From Oscheius dolichura (lineage: Eukaryota > Nematoda > Chromadorea > Rhabditida > Rhabditidae), in assembly GCA_932521035.1 (NCBI GenBank), contig OW051495.1, positions 10,850,001-10,914,000 on the forward strand: a stretch of DNA of 64,000 nucleotides. Reading direction: 5' to 3'. Shown in pieces: positions 52,631 to 63,753 of the stretch (the stretch's first letter is position 1; each line of letters starts with the position of its first letter). The notes below the pieces were generated by a model. The model saw nothing but the letters and a program-made list of their open reading frames with translations, ran no database searches and was not told the origin of the DNA. A program made the translations under genes and the position numbers.

Positions 52631-53493
52631 CCAATTCCACGCGCTTGAGGGAGGCCGCCATTCGGAGGAAGTATCCGCGATAGATTTAACAACACCACAA
52701 ATGATTAACAATAAAGACTTATGGTAGTTTAGTTGTTGTCTTCCGTTGTATCTCTTTCTGTTTTCAGAAATCACTTGAGTAACTTACTGTCCAATCATGA
52801 CAGGCTAGTTTTCCTTGTTGAGCGTAGAAATCGTGCTGCTGTATCACTTTTGTTGTCCTCCAGTCTTTTTTTCCATCGACAACCCGAGCTGGTTGGCCAA
52901 CCGTCAAAAATGGTTTCGCTTTTGTTTTGGTCAAAGCCTGGTGTTGACGATTGCCTTTTCTAATTGTGGGCAGGGCTCAAATTGGGGAGAAGAGAGAAAG
53001 AGCAAGGGGGATTGGCCATCACACGCGGGAGGAGGGCGAGGAACAGCCGAGAGTTATAGTCCTAGCCAGGAAACACGTTGAAAACTGTTATTGTCACGAG
53101 AAACAAAAAAAGCCAGCTCATAAAAGTCTTCTTACTGATGTAATTTTAAAAAGTACGCCTTTGGGAACCAACTAGAGATTGTAGGAGGGATTCTATGGGA
53201 GGGAAGACTAAAGAAGGACGGGTTTTTTCGGTAATCGGTATAAAGAGGGTTATAGTTTTCAGAGGATGGTTTCATCCCTCAGAACAAACAGTATCGTTGA
53301 GAAGGGAATTAGTTTTTTGTTGAAAGAGTCGGCTCTATTGTACAATAGCCGGTCAATCAATCTTTAGCCGGCCAATGAAATTTCCACGCCTCGTTTGGAT
53401 ATGTAACTTGTTCATTTCTTTCTAACATTCAAGCAGCATCTTGAAGATCAGATCAAGGCGGTTCTATCCAACTGGCTTTCAGCTCAATAAGCT
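52631..53493. other. intergenic, no gene seen
   Basis: AATAAA near 52711 probably ends the transcript of the preceding gene. The short open frames at 52.7-53.2 kb lack splice partners and domain signals. Confidence 0.45.
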
Positions 53494-54297
53494 TTACAGC
53501 TCATCATACGGAGGATAATCTCTGGCTATGTCCATTAGTATTTCATTGGGGTCTTGAGCAAAGTAAAAAGTCACCTGAACGCGCTTTCCAGAAAAAGAAG
53601 AGAACATACCCATTGGAAAAGAGAAGGCGTCCAGATAAGAACCAGGAAGGGAAACATCTTTTTCATAGAGACCGCTCCGGCGGCGAGGATGTAGTATCGG
53701 TAGCAGAACAAGATGACAATGCTGAGCATGCTGTGAGCTAGCGCGTGGATCATAAAGTCATTCCAAATATAGCAGAAATCAGGACCACCAATATGATGAC
53801 ACAGTCCATGGAACACATACATTCTGGCTCGGCGGAGAGCAACAAATCTGATACAACGTTTTTGCACCGTTCGCACTCCTAAGCTACGTTTCTCTGATTT
53901 GAACAGAGATCTCTCTCTTTTTACAGTCGAAAACGCTACTTTACGATTGCCTCTTTTAAAAATATTTTTGTAGTTTCCGATATTACCAAGGTTGAGTATA
54001 GTTTTGTTTAACCAGGAATTACTAATAGCCACGTGGGGCCACTTCTTTGCAGCGCATCATGTGAGACACTGGAAATCACGGAAATACCTCGGAGACGACA
54101 TTAAAATGGAAAACGAAGCGAACACGTCGAATGTCGAGTGGTAAATGATCAAGCAGCTGTAAACCTATAAACAATCGACAAATCGGCCTGTTAAAGAGTC
54201 CTATTCCAACCTTCATAGGTGGCGGAGTATAGACGATGACAATGAATATGAGGTACAGGTTACTGAGTATAGTAGTCGGCTCTACAATGCTGTGTGT
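53494..54297 (-). pseudogene. Srd-type chemoreceptor, amino part only (TM1-TM4)
   Basis: Minus exons 54297-54211, 54164-54088, 53823-53610 and 53574 to 53498 or 53494 encode TM1 to extracellular loop 2. Srd features: NLYLIFIVIVYTPPPMKVYS, the disulphide pair in FHGLCHHIGGPDFCYIW, MLSIVILFCYRYYILAAG at TM3, and the loop-2 motif ARDYPPYDEL. An in-frame TAG lies just before the first exon and no good start exon was found. After ..YDEL comes either a stop or a gtaaag donor, but no TM5-TM7 exon follows nearby. The next suitable exons on this strand are 5 kb away at 48.4 kb. Most likely a broken gene. Confidence 0.7.
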
Positions 54298-54667
54298 CTA
54301 AATGGTTACGGTATCGGACCAATGAAAAAGAGAACTCATGTTTGGAAGACAGACGTAGTGAATCAAAGAAGAAGACAATTGGTGGCTGAAATTATTAAAT
54401 ATTAGAAGGCTTTTTGTACAAATATCAAAGCTTTTATCAAACAACATCGCAAAACTTAAAAAAAAGCGCCTCAGCACTCGTGGTTCTAGTCGGAATTATC
54501 GTCACACTAGGTGTCAGCCCTCTGAAAAAGGACATGAGCCATTCTGCAGGGAAAAAGAATTCTGGGAGGCTGATACGCTTTTTGCTCTGACGAGGAGGAG
54601 GTGTCTCTGACGAGTCTAATTCTACGTAAATTCCATTATCCAAATGCGTTTTGTTCCGCAGAGAAAC

Positions 54668-55513
54668 ATGCTTCACAGTTCAATATATTTTCTTGCTGTG
54701 GTTCATGAGTCCGATCTACATCTACACAACATCGACGATAATTTGGGTTTCTCTTTATCGAAAAAAAAAGCTGTGGGCCAATTTCCTGATCACGAAGGTT
54801 ACTTTATTCAGAGATTCCCATATATTGAAGTCTATGCTGGCTGTCTGAATTTCAGTCAGTCAAGCCTGATTACGAAATACACGTAAGGCAGACATCGTTT
54901 GTAGCTTAAAAGTTGTAGAGAAGAAGATAAAAACTTGACTGTCCCTCAGAAATACGGTGGAAAATTTCGGACTTTTAGAGTTCAGCCACGTGGAAACGAG
55001 ACAATTCAAATGAACTTTGCTGATCCCACCGCAATAGGAAAGTAGCCTTTCAGCAGTCTTAATGTGTTGCGTATTCAGGAGACCGCAGGGCATATGAACC
55101 TTTTCTGGGAAGGAGGGGATTCCTCAGGACCAACTGGCTAAATGGAAGTCCCGTCAGTAATTTTTTTGTAGAATTCAACGGTAAGACTTGGGATTGTGGC
55201 AAACATCACTTTTAGAGCCGCTGGACGATAGCCATTTTTACTGCACATTCTCATTTGTGGATCCCTGCCGTGATGCTGAGCTTCTCATAACTACAATAAT
55301 CAACAGGGCACAGAAAGGATCAACGTATGATTTAATACCCATTCTAAAGAGCAAATTACAGTTACACCTGTGCTGAGGGAATATTTCACGTGGTATCGAG
55401 AGGTCTCCGAGTAGAATTACAGGGAGACGCCGTGCTTGAATATAGAATTGGAGATTCACGGAACTGTGGTTCAAGAATTTACTACTATCTTTGTGTTTTC
55501 GTATTATTTTTAA
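54668..55513 (+). CDS. unrecognised secreted, possibly GPI-anchored protein
   Basis: Five exons join in phase to 223 residues: 54668-54882, 54913-55041, 55089-55180, 55216-55360 and 55423-55513. It starts MLHSSIYFLAVVHES, a short signal peptide. The ATG sits just after a TTCCGCAG acceptor, which suits trans-splicing. The body has four or five cysteines (AGCLNFS, YTCREED, FYCTFSFVDPCRDAE, TPCLNIE), N-glycosylation sites NLT and NET, and a hydrophobic C-terminal run, TTIFVFSYYF, as in GPI-anchor signals. The first intron is only 30 bases. AATAAA follows at about 55519. I do not recognise the family. Its 3' end is 23 bases from the end of the macin-like gene on the other strand. Confidence 0.72.
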
Positions 55514-55536
55514 CCTTGAAATAAACTAAAACGTTT

Positions 55537-55925
55537 CTATAATCCTAATTTACACGTTGCTTGTACCAGCCATTCTTTTGACAACTCTACAGTATCGCCG
55601 GAACATCTAAACAAGTTTAAACTTTTCAAGGAATTCACATTTAACTTACCGGCATTGAAAACCTCCGGAACACTCTTTAGAGTTGGCCAGTTCACATGTA
55701 CCATCAGATGTTCCTTGGCATTGACGACAGTAGTCAGCGCAGTCTTTGAACAGAACACCGGTCCAGTACTGAAACTCCTCTCATACTGCTGGGAAGATAA
55801 GGAAGACTAACAGCAGTTTGTGGAGTACAACTATTCCAATTATCGTAGCAGTTCACGGCAGAGGGCCACGCGCAGCTAACAGTAGACAGAAGGAGGATGG
55901 ACGGGAGGACTATAGCCAACATCAT
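55537..55925 (-). CDS. macin-like secreted antimicrobial peptide
   Basis: Three exons, 55925-55812, 55768-55650 and 55606-55537, give 100 residues. A signal peptide (MMLAIVLPSILLLSTVSC) is followed at once by the mature part, NCYDNWNSCTPQT, then WTGVLFKDCADYCRQCQG, SDGTC, ECSGGFQCRCSG and a late TC. This cysteine order and the W..C, DYC..C spacing match the macin family (theromacin, neuromacin, hydramacin), disulphide-rich antimicrobial peptides known from annelids, cnidarians and molluscs. All splice phases agree. The role would be secreted defence; this is inferred from the family. The C-terminal 20 residues extend beyond the usual macin core. Confidence 0.78.
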
Positions 55926-56425
55926 CGCCGGAATGAGAAGAAGATCCCCGTCAGTTCCGGGCTAACCCTTTTATGCAATTCTACGTGGTCCATTCTTTGT
56001 TCGAGAGACTGTAGGAAATGATGCTGAATTTTCGGTCAATATCCGGGCTATTTGTTCAGAATGGAACGAAAAGAAGACTGCGCAAAGTGGGAAATGTGAA
56101 CTATGACCTTCGTATTTTGACCAACGAATAGCAGGGAACGTTTAGCATTTTCAGGAGTTTTTGATCCAAACCCAGATATCTTTCCTAACTTCTAAATTGA
56201 CCATCTTCCAAAAAGGAAGGTTCTGAGCACAACGCAACCGTTTAATATCAAACTTCAGGAAGGTTTTTGAACTGCCACGCAAGGGGCTTCTGTGCACATT
56301 GTGCACTGTGCATGCCGGGGGAGACCCTGTCTGTCTCCGGCAAAAAAGTGGCCGTTCACTGGGACCAAATTGCTTCATACAGCATTCCTAAAAGTGCGAT
56401 ATTTTCTTTATTTTCAAAGATTTAT

Positions 56426-58280
56426 TTACACAAAATCCTTTTCTACAGCTTCTACAAAATCACTAGGTGTTTCAAAATACTGTTGATCTGAGAAATTGTC
56501 TTCGTCGTTGACCTGTTCCCAAACAGGGAGACGAAGAATAAAACCCGTAATTCCTCCTGTTATTATACCCGCTCCAAAGACGATTAGAAGACCGTATAGC
56601 TGATTTAGAGCCACTTCTGAGGCATTCCAGGTACCATCTTCTCTCCTTGTGATCGATGGATAGATGTCAAGTACACTATAAAGAAGTTTGTATCTTTAGA
56701 TAAAGTCTTACCTGCTTCCATAATCACGAATATCGTATCTCACAGCGAAAATACAGGCACTGATGCCGGAAATAATGGCAGGTATTCCGTGAAGATTGTT
56801 CACACCGCAAGTGTCGTGGACTCCCAACACTTTGGAAAGTAGCGGCTGAATTTGTTTGTCTTACTTAATTTTTATAAGAACTACCGTAAGATATTTGAAT
56901 CCTAATGTAGAAATGAGTCCCGCCACGACGCCAATGATCATGGCATCCAGCGGATCCAGTACCGAGTTTGCGCTGGTTCCGATGGCTACCCCACCGGCAA
57001 GTGTTGCATTTGCGATGTGCATCATGTCAAATTTTCCCTGGAAACTGTTTGCTTAGGGCGTAAAGAGCTAATCCGCACATGTTTGTCCGTAACTTGTGAG
57101 ATCACAAATGTCGCCACTGTGGAAGCGACCAGTGACAAATACGTGTTCGAGACGGCACGTATCTTAGCGTCAGCCGGACTGGCCGTCGCCGCATTGAACG
57201 ACGGCCAGAAACACCACAAAAATATCGTTCCTAAAATTAGCTCCGCTTAAAAATAGACGAATAATCCTACCAATCATTGAGAAGAGATCAGAATTGTAGC
57301 TGGATCCTTCATGGGGATGCTCCCTCTGTGACTTCTTCTGGAAAACAGCGCTACACGCCAGACCGAAGTACGCTCCGAAACAATGAATGGACAGAGAGTC
57401 TCCGACATCGTTGACCTAGGCTATCTTAATTAAACGTAAAGCAAAAAATTCACCTTGAGTACTTCCGAGAGAATGTAACCGAATCCCAGAGCTGCTGGGA
57501 CCTCGAAGAACATCATGATCACGTACTGGGTGGGAGTAAGCTTCCCCAGCATGGCTCCCATTGTAATTAGAACAGTCGCGGCGCAGAAGTCCCCGTCTAA
57601 CAACCTGAACAAGTTTTCTTCCAGAAGTTGTTGTAAACATACGTCTCTAGTTCGATTTCAAAGCGCCCTTTATCATGTCTTCCTTCATAAATTAGTCCAC
57701 GAACCACTATTCCCCACTCGATGGTCATACTGGCTAGGAGAAGATTGATGGAGACGGCAGAATACCCGTACCTCTGAATATTTGGAACGTTTCTAGAGAA
57801 TTCTAATAAAGTAAACCTTTAAAAATGTCATAAGGAATCCAAAACCGGCAAAAATCATTACATGAACGTCTTGGAACACTAAAAACTGGTATTCTTCGAT
57901 TCTGAAGACTAACTTGGATACATAGCGTTCATTGTATTTGGGTCTACCACGTAGCCGGGATGAGTTTCCCCTTTGTACTCACCAAAGAATCCCATCAATG
58001 TCATAAACAAGACCTGTGAAGAAAGACAGACATTATTTTGAAAGGGACTTGTACATACCTGCATAAGGACTACGATAATTGTAAACTGATATTTGTACCA
58101 CATATTTCGGGGATTGAACTCCTCGTGATCATTTTCAACGAGGGCAGCCTCTCTTTTTGGTGCAGGAGAGGGAGAGACTTCGTCTAAAAGAAGTGAATTA
58201 TCAGGCCTAAAAAGATGAGAACCAGAATAGCTGCCTCCAACTTCTATGACAATATTGGCAGGAAGCCTTCTTGGATCCAT
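56426..58280 (-). CDS. Rh-type ammonium transporter, copy 1
   Basis: Ten exons give 499 residues: 58280-58059, 58013-57914, 57878-57817, 57773-57643, 57604-57454, 57415-57271, 57230-57079, 57037-56885, 56845-56712 and 56675-56426. Rh hallmarks are [37 protein letters not shown], the pore histidine in [32 protein letters not shown] and DTCGVNNLHGIPA with the second conserved histidine. About eleven or twelve spans are visible. Rh proteins conduct NH3/NH4+ (and perhaps CO2) across membranes; in nematodes they serve hypodermal and excretory ammonia release. The soluble N-terminus is longer than in most relatives. It ends in an acidic cytoplasmic tail. Tandem with copy 2. Confidence 0.93.
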
Positions 58281-59510
58281 GGATGAGGAGAAAATGTCTC
58301 TTCTTTGATATGATAAGAGGCGGGACCTAGAGCGATCATAACCTTTTTGAATAAAAAGTGAACGCGGAGCAAATAGAAGAGAAAAACTGATATCATACTT
58401 GATCTTTAGACCTTTTTAAATAAGAATATTCAGGGCGATTCCTTGGTCTGAAACAAAGAACAGCGGACGGATGTTTGATGATGCTCTTGATAAATTAGAT
58501 ATCACAGGCTGTTTCTGTGTACTTTTCTGTTTTACTGGAATCCGAATGGTCTTTGTACAGGAAGCGACTGCTCTCCAGTCAAAAAGTGGAGATAAAAATA
58601 GCTCAGAAACAGACCTCTTTTTTTTCTTTGTTCATGAGAAGCTTGCCACTACGCAGTCTAGCTACCTGCATGCATACTCCGATGGTCCTCGCAAGCACTT
58701 TAGAGTTACGACCCCCTTTTCTGGTATATCATAATGGAGAAAAGAGGGGAAGTATACTTGGATTTATGACAAAACAAGCGCTATGACTTACGAGGTGCAC
58801 GAAGGTAAAACGCGATCACTCCACTACTACGTTTATATTATCCTCGCATATAACAGACTGCCTAAAGTATTCCAAGTATGGAGAACTCTGATTTTCTAAT
58901 GTTTTCTGACGTCAGTCTAAGTGGGTAGTCTGAGGTCATTTGATGACCGTATACGGTCCGCATAGTGGGAGTAAGCAGAGCCGTTTTGTAGTAAAGTTCC
59001 ATGGATTAATTCCGTCATAGACACAGATCCTGGAGTATAAGAGGAGTAAAACCTAAGATCTCTCAACCACATCACTACAACAGGTCCCCGTCTCCGAAAG
59101 ACCTCCCGTTTTTTTGTCTATTTACAAATTTGTTAGACATGATGATATCCAGTTGAAATCGGGGTAAATCTATTTGATTGTTTGGGTTCACGAGAACTGT
59201 GCTGCCACGGGGCAAGATACTTCCTCCTCTCTGAGTGCAAACAGATACGAGGATTCCATATAACGGCGAGCATTGGCTTTTTGATGCAACAATACAAACG
59301 TCACTTTGGCTTAGACGTCCAAAATTTGATCGACGATAGGCACAAGGCGTTTCTTTGAACTTTGAATACCCCTTCTTTGGTCATATGAATCTCTCCGCTT
59401 TTATTCCAAAACTGGCTATTATGAAACTGAAGTAAGAAAATGTGTTATTGTGTATCTGTCACAGGAATATACAAGTTTTCGAGAAAAAAAATATGATGGC
59501 CCCCTTCACT
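58281..59510. other. intergenic between the two Rh genes
   Basis: This holds the 5' flank of copy 1 and the 3' flank of copy 2. TTTATT near 59398 (AATAAA on minus) could end copy 2. Plus open frames near 58.5 kb lack splice partners. No gene seen. Confidence 0.5.
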
Positions 59511-61924
59511 TCAATAGGGCAGCCTTTGAACTTCCGAGTTAGCGACTGAAATCCTCCTCTTGATAGCTTCAAACAATTCCCCGTTGGCAGAATGTTTGGA
59601 GACGAAGTCGTAATCTCCGGGAGTTTCGAAGAATTCTGAATCGGCAAAGTGCTCCTCATCGGAGACTTGTCGCCAAATTGGAAGACGGAGGAATAGACCT
59701 AGATTTCTCGGTTATTCAATGACTTTTTTCATGAAACCTGTAACAGCTCCGGCTAGGAGTCCCGCTCCCCAGACGATAAGAAGTCCCAAGAATTGATGGA
59801 CTGCCTGTTTTCCTGCATTCCAGCTCCCATTTGAGTGGCGACTAATACCGGGGTAAACTTGGGAAACTCTGAAAGTTTGACGTGGTCTCATTTATTACTA
59901 ACAACCCTACCCAATGCCGTAGTCATTAAGATTGTATGCCACCGCGAAGATGGTTGCACTGATTCCAGCAATTACGGAAGGCATTCCATGGAGATTGTGG
60001 ACTCCACAAGTGTCGTGAATTCCAATTTTGTTGAGAAGGGGCTAAAAATTCTCCGTTGTGTGTAAAATAAAGTGGCGTACTGTAAGGTATTTGAACCCAA
60101 GTGTTGATACAATTCCAACGGTGACACCGACGATCATTGCATCCAGAGGGAAGAGGATGGCGTTGGCTGCCGTGCCCACGCCGACCCCTCCGGCCAACGT
60201 GGCATTAGCAATGTGCATCATGTCGAACTTCTTCTGAAAATTATGTTTACTCAACCGAAGTTCACGGCCCTTACATGAGGATGAACAAGCTGGGTGACGA
60301 TGAAAGTGGTTACTGTACAGGCCACCAAAGAGAGGTAAGTATTGGCCACGGCTCTCTGACGGGCATCTTCTGGCTCAGCATCGGCTGCATTGAAGGAGGG
60401 CCAATAGCACCAGAGGAAGATGGTTCCTGAAAAGTGTTTCCTCTTTCCCTGCTCTGTTACTTTCTCTCCATTTCTCCGAGAAGAAATAAATTTGTACCTG
60501 CGCAGTTTGCAAACCTAGACAATCACTTGTAGCTGCGCAAAAATTAGCAGTCTCTCCCGCTGTTGCGGCACTATTTGTACTTGTCCGAAGGAACATGAGT
60601 TCAGATGTTCAAGAATTGACACAAACCCCACTTACCGATCATCGAAAAAATGTCCGAATGATACGCAGAGCCTTCATTTTCGTGTTCTCGGTGAATTTTC
60701 TTAGCGAAGGCGGCAGAACAGGCCATTCCGAAGTAGGCGCCGAAACAGTGGATGGTCAGAGAGCCGCCCACGTCATTGACCTGAGAACAGACCGTGAACA
60801 TGATTTCTGCGGGAAGAAATTACATTTAGGTTCTGAATAACAATGTGTTCGATTCCAATGGCCACTGGAACTTCGATTAGAGCCATAATGAGGTACTGGA
60901 TGGGAGACAGTTTACCCAACATAGCACCCATGGAAATGAGAATTGTGGCCGCGATGAAGTCCGACTCGATTAGCCTAAAAAGTGATGGATAGCTTTCTTT
61001 TAAGTAGAATCTAACATTTCTAATCCAATGTGAAATTTGGGCATTTGGGGAAGTTGAAAGATGAATCCTCGCAGGACAACGGCCCATTCAATTGTGAAGG
61101 CGGCCAGGACAAAGTTCAGTGCCACGGAAGAGTAGCCATATCTCTGAAATGATCGATTTTATACGGAAATTCGGTAGAAACCAACTCTGAGGAAAGTCAT
61201 CAAGAATCCGAAACCAGCGAAGACCATAATGTGGATGTCTTGGAACACTGAAACAAGATCTTATCACTGGATTGGCGATTTCTTACTGGGATACTGGGCA
61301 TTGATTTTATTGAAGTTCTCGTCGCCTCCGGGCAACTCATCTCTGTCGTATCTGCCCCAAACACCAATGAGGACCATGAACAATATCTGTAAATGGTATC
61401 CTCTCTGTCTTTATGGCTACAGTAACTCACCTGGAGGGAAGTAATCACAAGTGTGAACTGATAATCGTACCACACTTTCAGCGCCTTGCTTACTACTTGG
61501 GCATTCCTATTCTTCGGGTCCTCGGAGTCATAAGCAAATGGAGATCCTGAAGCGTGTTTCTGTCTATGCGACTTGGTTTCCCTTTTGGTCTTTAGGATAT
61601 GACTTGCCCCCGTTGCAAACATGATTTCCGAACAACCGAGAACAATGTGCAAACAGATGTGTTCCTTGGCTGGCGAACGAAAATACAGCAAAAACGTGGT
61701 TAATTCACTAGAGAACAGGTTCCCTTGAAACCGACCCCCTCTGAATTTATACAGTAAAATAAAATTGTTTAGATATTTGCACATTGTTCTCCATTGTTAT
61801 AAAGAGTCAAAACAATACAACTCCTTATTTGTAACAATGTTTTACAACTACCTTTCTTCTCCTTATCATTGACGGTCTCATTAGTTCCTACAAATGAAGC
61901 AGATCCGCTCTCAGCGTCGCTCAT
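59511..61924 (-). CDS. Rh-type ammonium transporter, copy 2
   Basis: Twelve exons give 509 residues: 61924-61852, 61546-61431, 61386-61287, 61247-61186, 61143-61016, 60974-60824, 60780-60636, 60426-60275, 60233-60081, 60041-59911, 59868-59738 and 59698-59511. The internal exons of 100, 62, 151, 145, 152 and 153 bases are identical in length to copy 1, which shows tandem duplication. Motifs are [73 protein letters not shown] and [13 protein letters not shown]. Copy 2 has an extra intron near the C-terminus and a different, acidic N-terminus ([11 protein letters not shown]). Function as for copy 1; the two differ in tails, so localisation may differ. Confidence 0.93.
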
Positions 61925-62128
61925 CTGTAAACAGATTATGTTATAAATATATCCGGAGTACGGAGTGCACGCGAGAGCATAGTAAACAGTGTCATTAACA
62001 CGACAGAGCACAAAGTGTCACCACGATGATTTCTAAGGGATCACAAAGTATCGTGTAGGAGAAGGCGGAGAGGTGCATGTCGGGAAGCAAATAACGAGAC
62101 ATCTTGTTCAAATTTATAGAACAAAATT

Positions 62129-62551
62129 ATGAAAGATACTGTGGTAATTTCCCAAAACAGTGACGGTTTCTTTCGTTTATACAGGGCTGCCAGAAGAAAT
62201 GCTCTCGAAACAGGTCAAATAATTTCACAAAGAATCCCCCAAGAGAAAGTATTTGGTAAGTTGTTTTCGATAAAAATGAAGAAGCTTGAAAGCGCACAAG
62301 TGAGGTCAAGTAAGTCTAGGGAAGTCTCCTCGACTTCTTGCATATCCATCTCGCGAGATTTCGCCTTCAAAAGGTGCAACAGGGGCGCGAACTCGGAGGG
62401 TTACTGTAGAACTCTCCGCCACAGTAGAAAGAATAACAGTCAAGTTGACACCGACTCTGTGCAAACTAATGAGGCACCGCCCGCTGATTATGTAGCCTCG
62501 TCGAAGTTTGGCAGCACACATCTGCTGAGGAGGAGTTATTTACCGAAATAG
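62129..62551 (+). other. open frame of 140 codons, doubtful gene
   Basis: It begins MKDTVVISQNSDGFFRLYR and ends DYVASSKFGSTHLLRRSYLPK-stop in one open frame. A strong gtaagt donor follows the codons for EKVFG, but no acceptor restores the frame. The length is near what chance gives in 64 kb. No domain or signal peptide is seen. Confidence 0.25.
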
Positions 62552-63753
62552 CTCTAGAAGCACGGAGGTGGGCCCGATCTCTAGAGTAGTCTTTGACAGA
62601 GGTCAACTTCTTGTGCTTTGTTCTTAACAAAACTGTCTGTCCTGTCCCTTTGGTGTGGATAACTCAAGCTTTCCAAACACGCACACGACAGAGAGTCCTC
62701 CCCCACTACGAACATCTAGTGTTCACTAAATCATCATAATCATCACTAGTCATACAGCAGTCTCTGTTTCACATAAGCAGCCGACAGATCAGCGACAATT
62801 ACACATTGTGCCCCGCTTAACATCACTTGCTCTTTGTCGTCTACAGTAAGAGTTTGCAAGCGCTGAACTACAACACGACATGCGAATAAAACAAAGAAAC
62901 AAAATGTAGCAGGACACTTGAGCATCTTCGGTAGGGAGAATGGAGAAGGAGGTTTGACTGATCATAGGATTGGTCGGTGTAGTATTGCCCTAATGAATCA
63001 TGAGGTGCCAATGGTTTCAATATTTTGAATTGGCAGGTATTGTTTGTCCACTTCTGTCATATCTATTTATCGTCCGATTGGCGCAATGAGATCGAAAAGG
63101 TTGAAATGTTCCCGGAAGCGGATTGCTCCGGACACGTCTCGAGCCTAGGAGACCACCAAAAGGGCAACAAAATACTGTAGAGGGGATAAAGTTGTGGTCG
63201 CGTGAAAACTAAACGGACATTTAGGTTTGTGACCAACTTTTGGGGGACTCCCCTCTCCTATCACTTCCTTGTGGGATAATCTTCCTTCCTATCCTATAAG
63301 TCAGCCCGTAATGTGATTGTCTCTTCACTAATGACGTCTAAAGAACAACTGGAATGTCTTTTTTGATCCTAGGGTTTAAAAGAGCAATAAGAAGAAGAAC
63401 TTTTTAGAAGAAAATTCAAGCAAGTCTTTTCATCCAGAGAGCGTTCCGATTGCAGTTTTTCTAGGGAATACCTCTCTCACAGAGCGGCCTCTCCTTCTCG
63501 ATATCTATTTCAGATGTGTCAACAAATCATGCCAATATTTTCTGACGTTCTTTTAACGTTTGCCAAGAGCAATCTTATCTCTATTTAACTTGACACTTTG
63601 AACCGATCGAAAAGTTCCTTGACGGCTAATGATGGATTAACTGTGACGGAAGAGAGAAACTGTCCAGAGCACGTGAACAAAGAGGGAAAGGGAACGGCTT
63701 GGTCTGTTCAGAGACAGTTGATCAAGCGGGGGATCATTTTCATTACGGAATAT
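62552..63753. other. intergenic, no gene seen
   Basis: About 1.2 kb without a protein-like frame on either strand. It separates the Rh pair from the chemoreceptor that enters from the right edge. Confidence 0.45.

Noticed and set aside
54298..54341. MSSLFHWSDTVTI as the start of the Srd gene at 53.5-54.3 kb
   Set aside because: It runs into an in-frame TAG just before the TM1 exon, and the only possible introns are too short or out of phase.
54437..54676. Minus frame with SKKRISLPEFF as a possible receptor tail
   Set aside because: It cannot be joined in phase to the Srd exons and is upstream of them; it overlaps the start of the plus-strand secreted gene.
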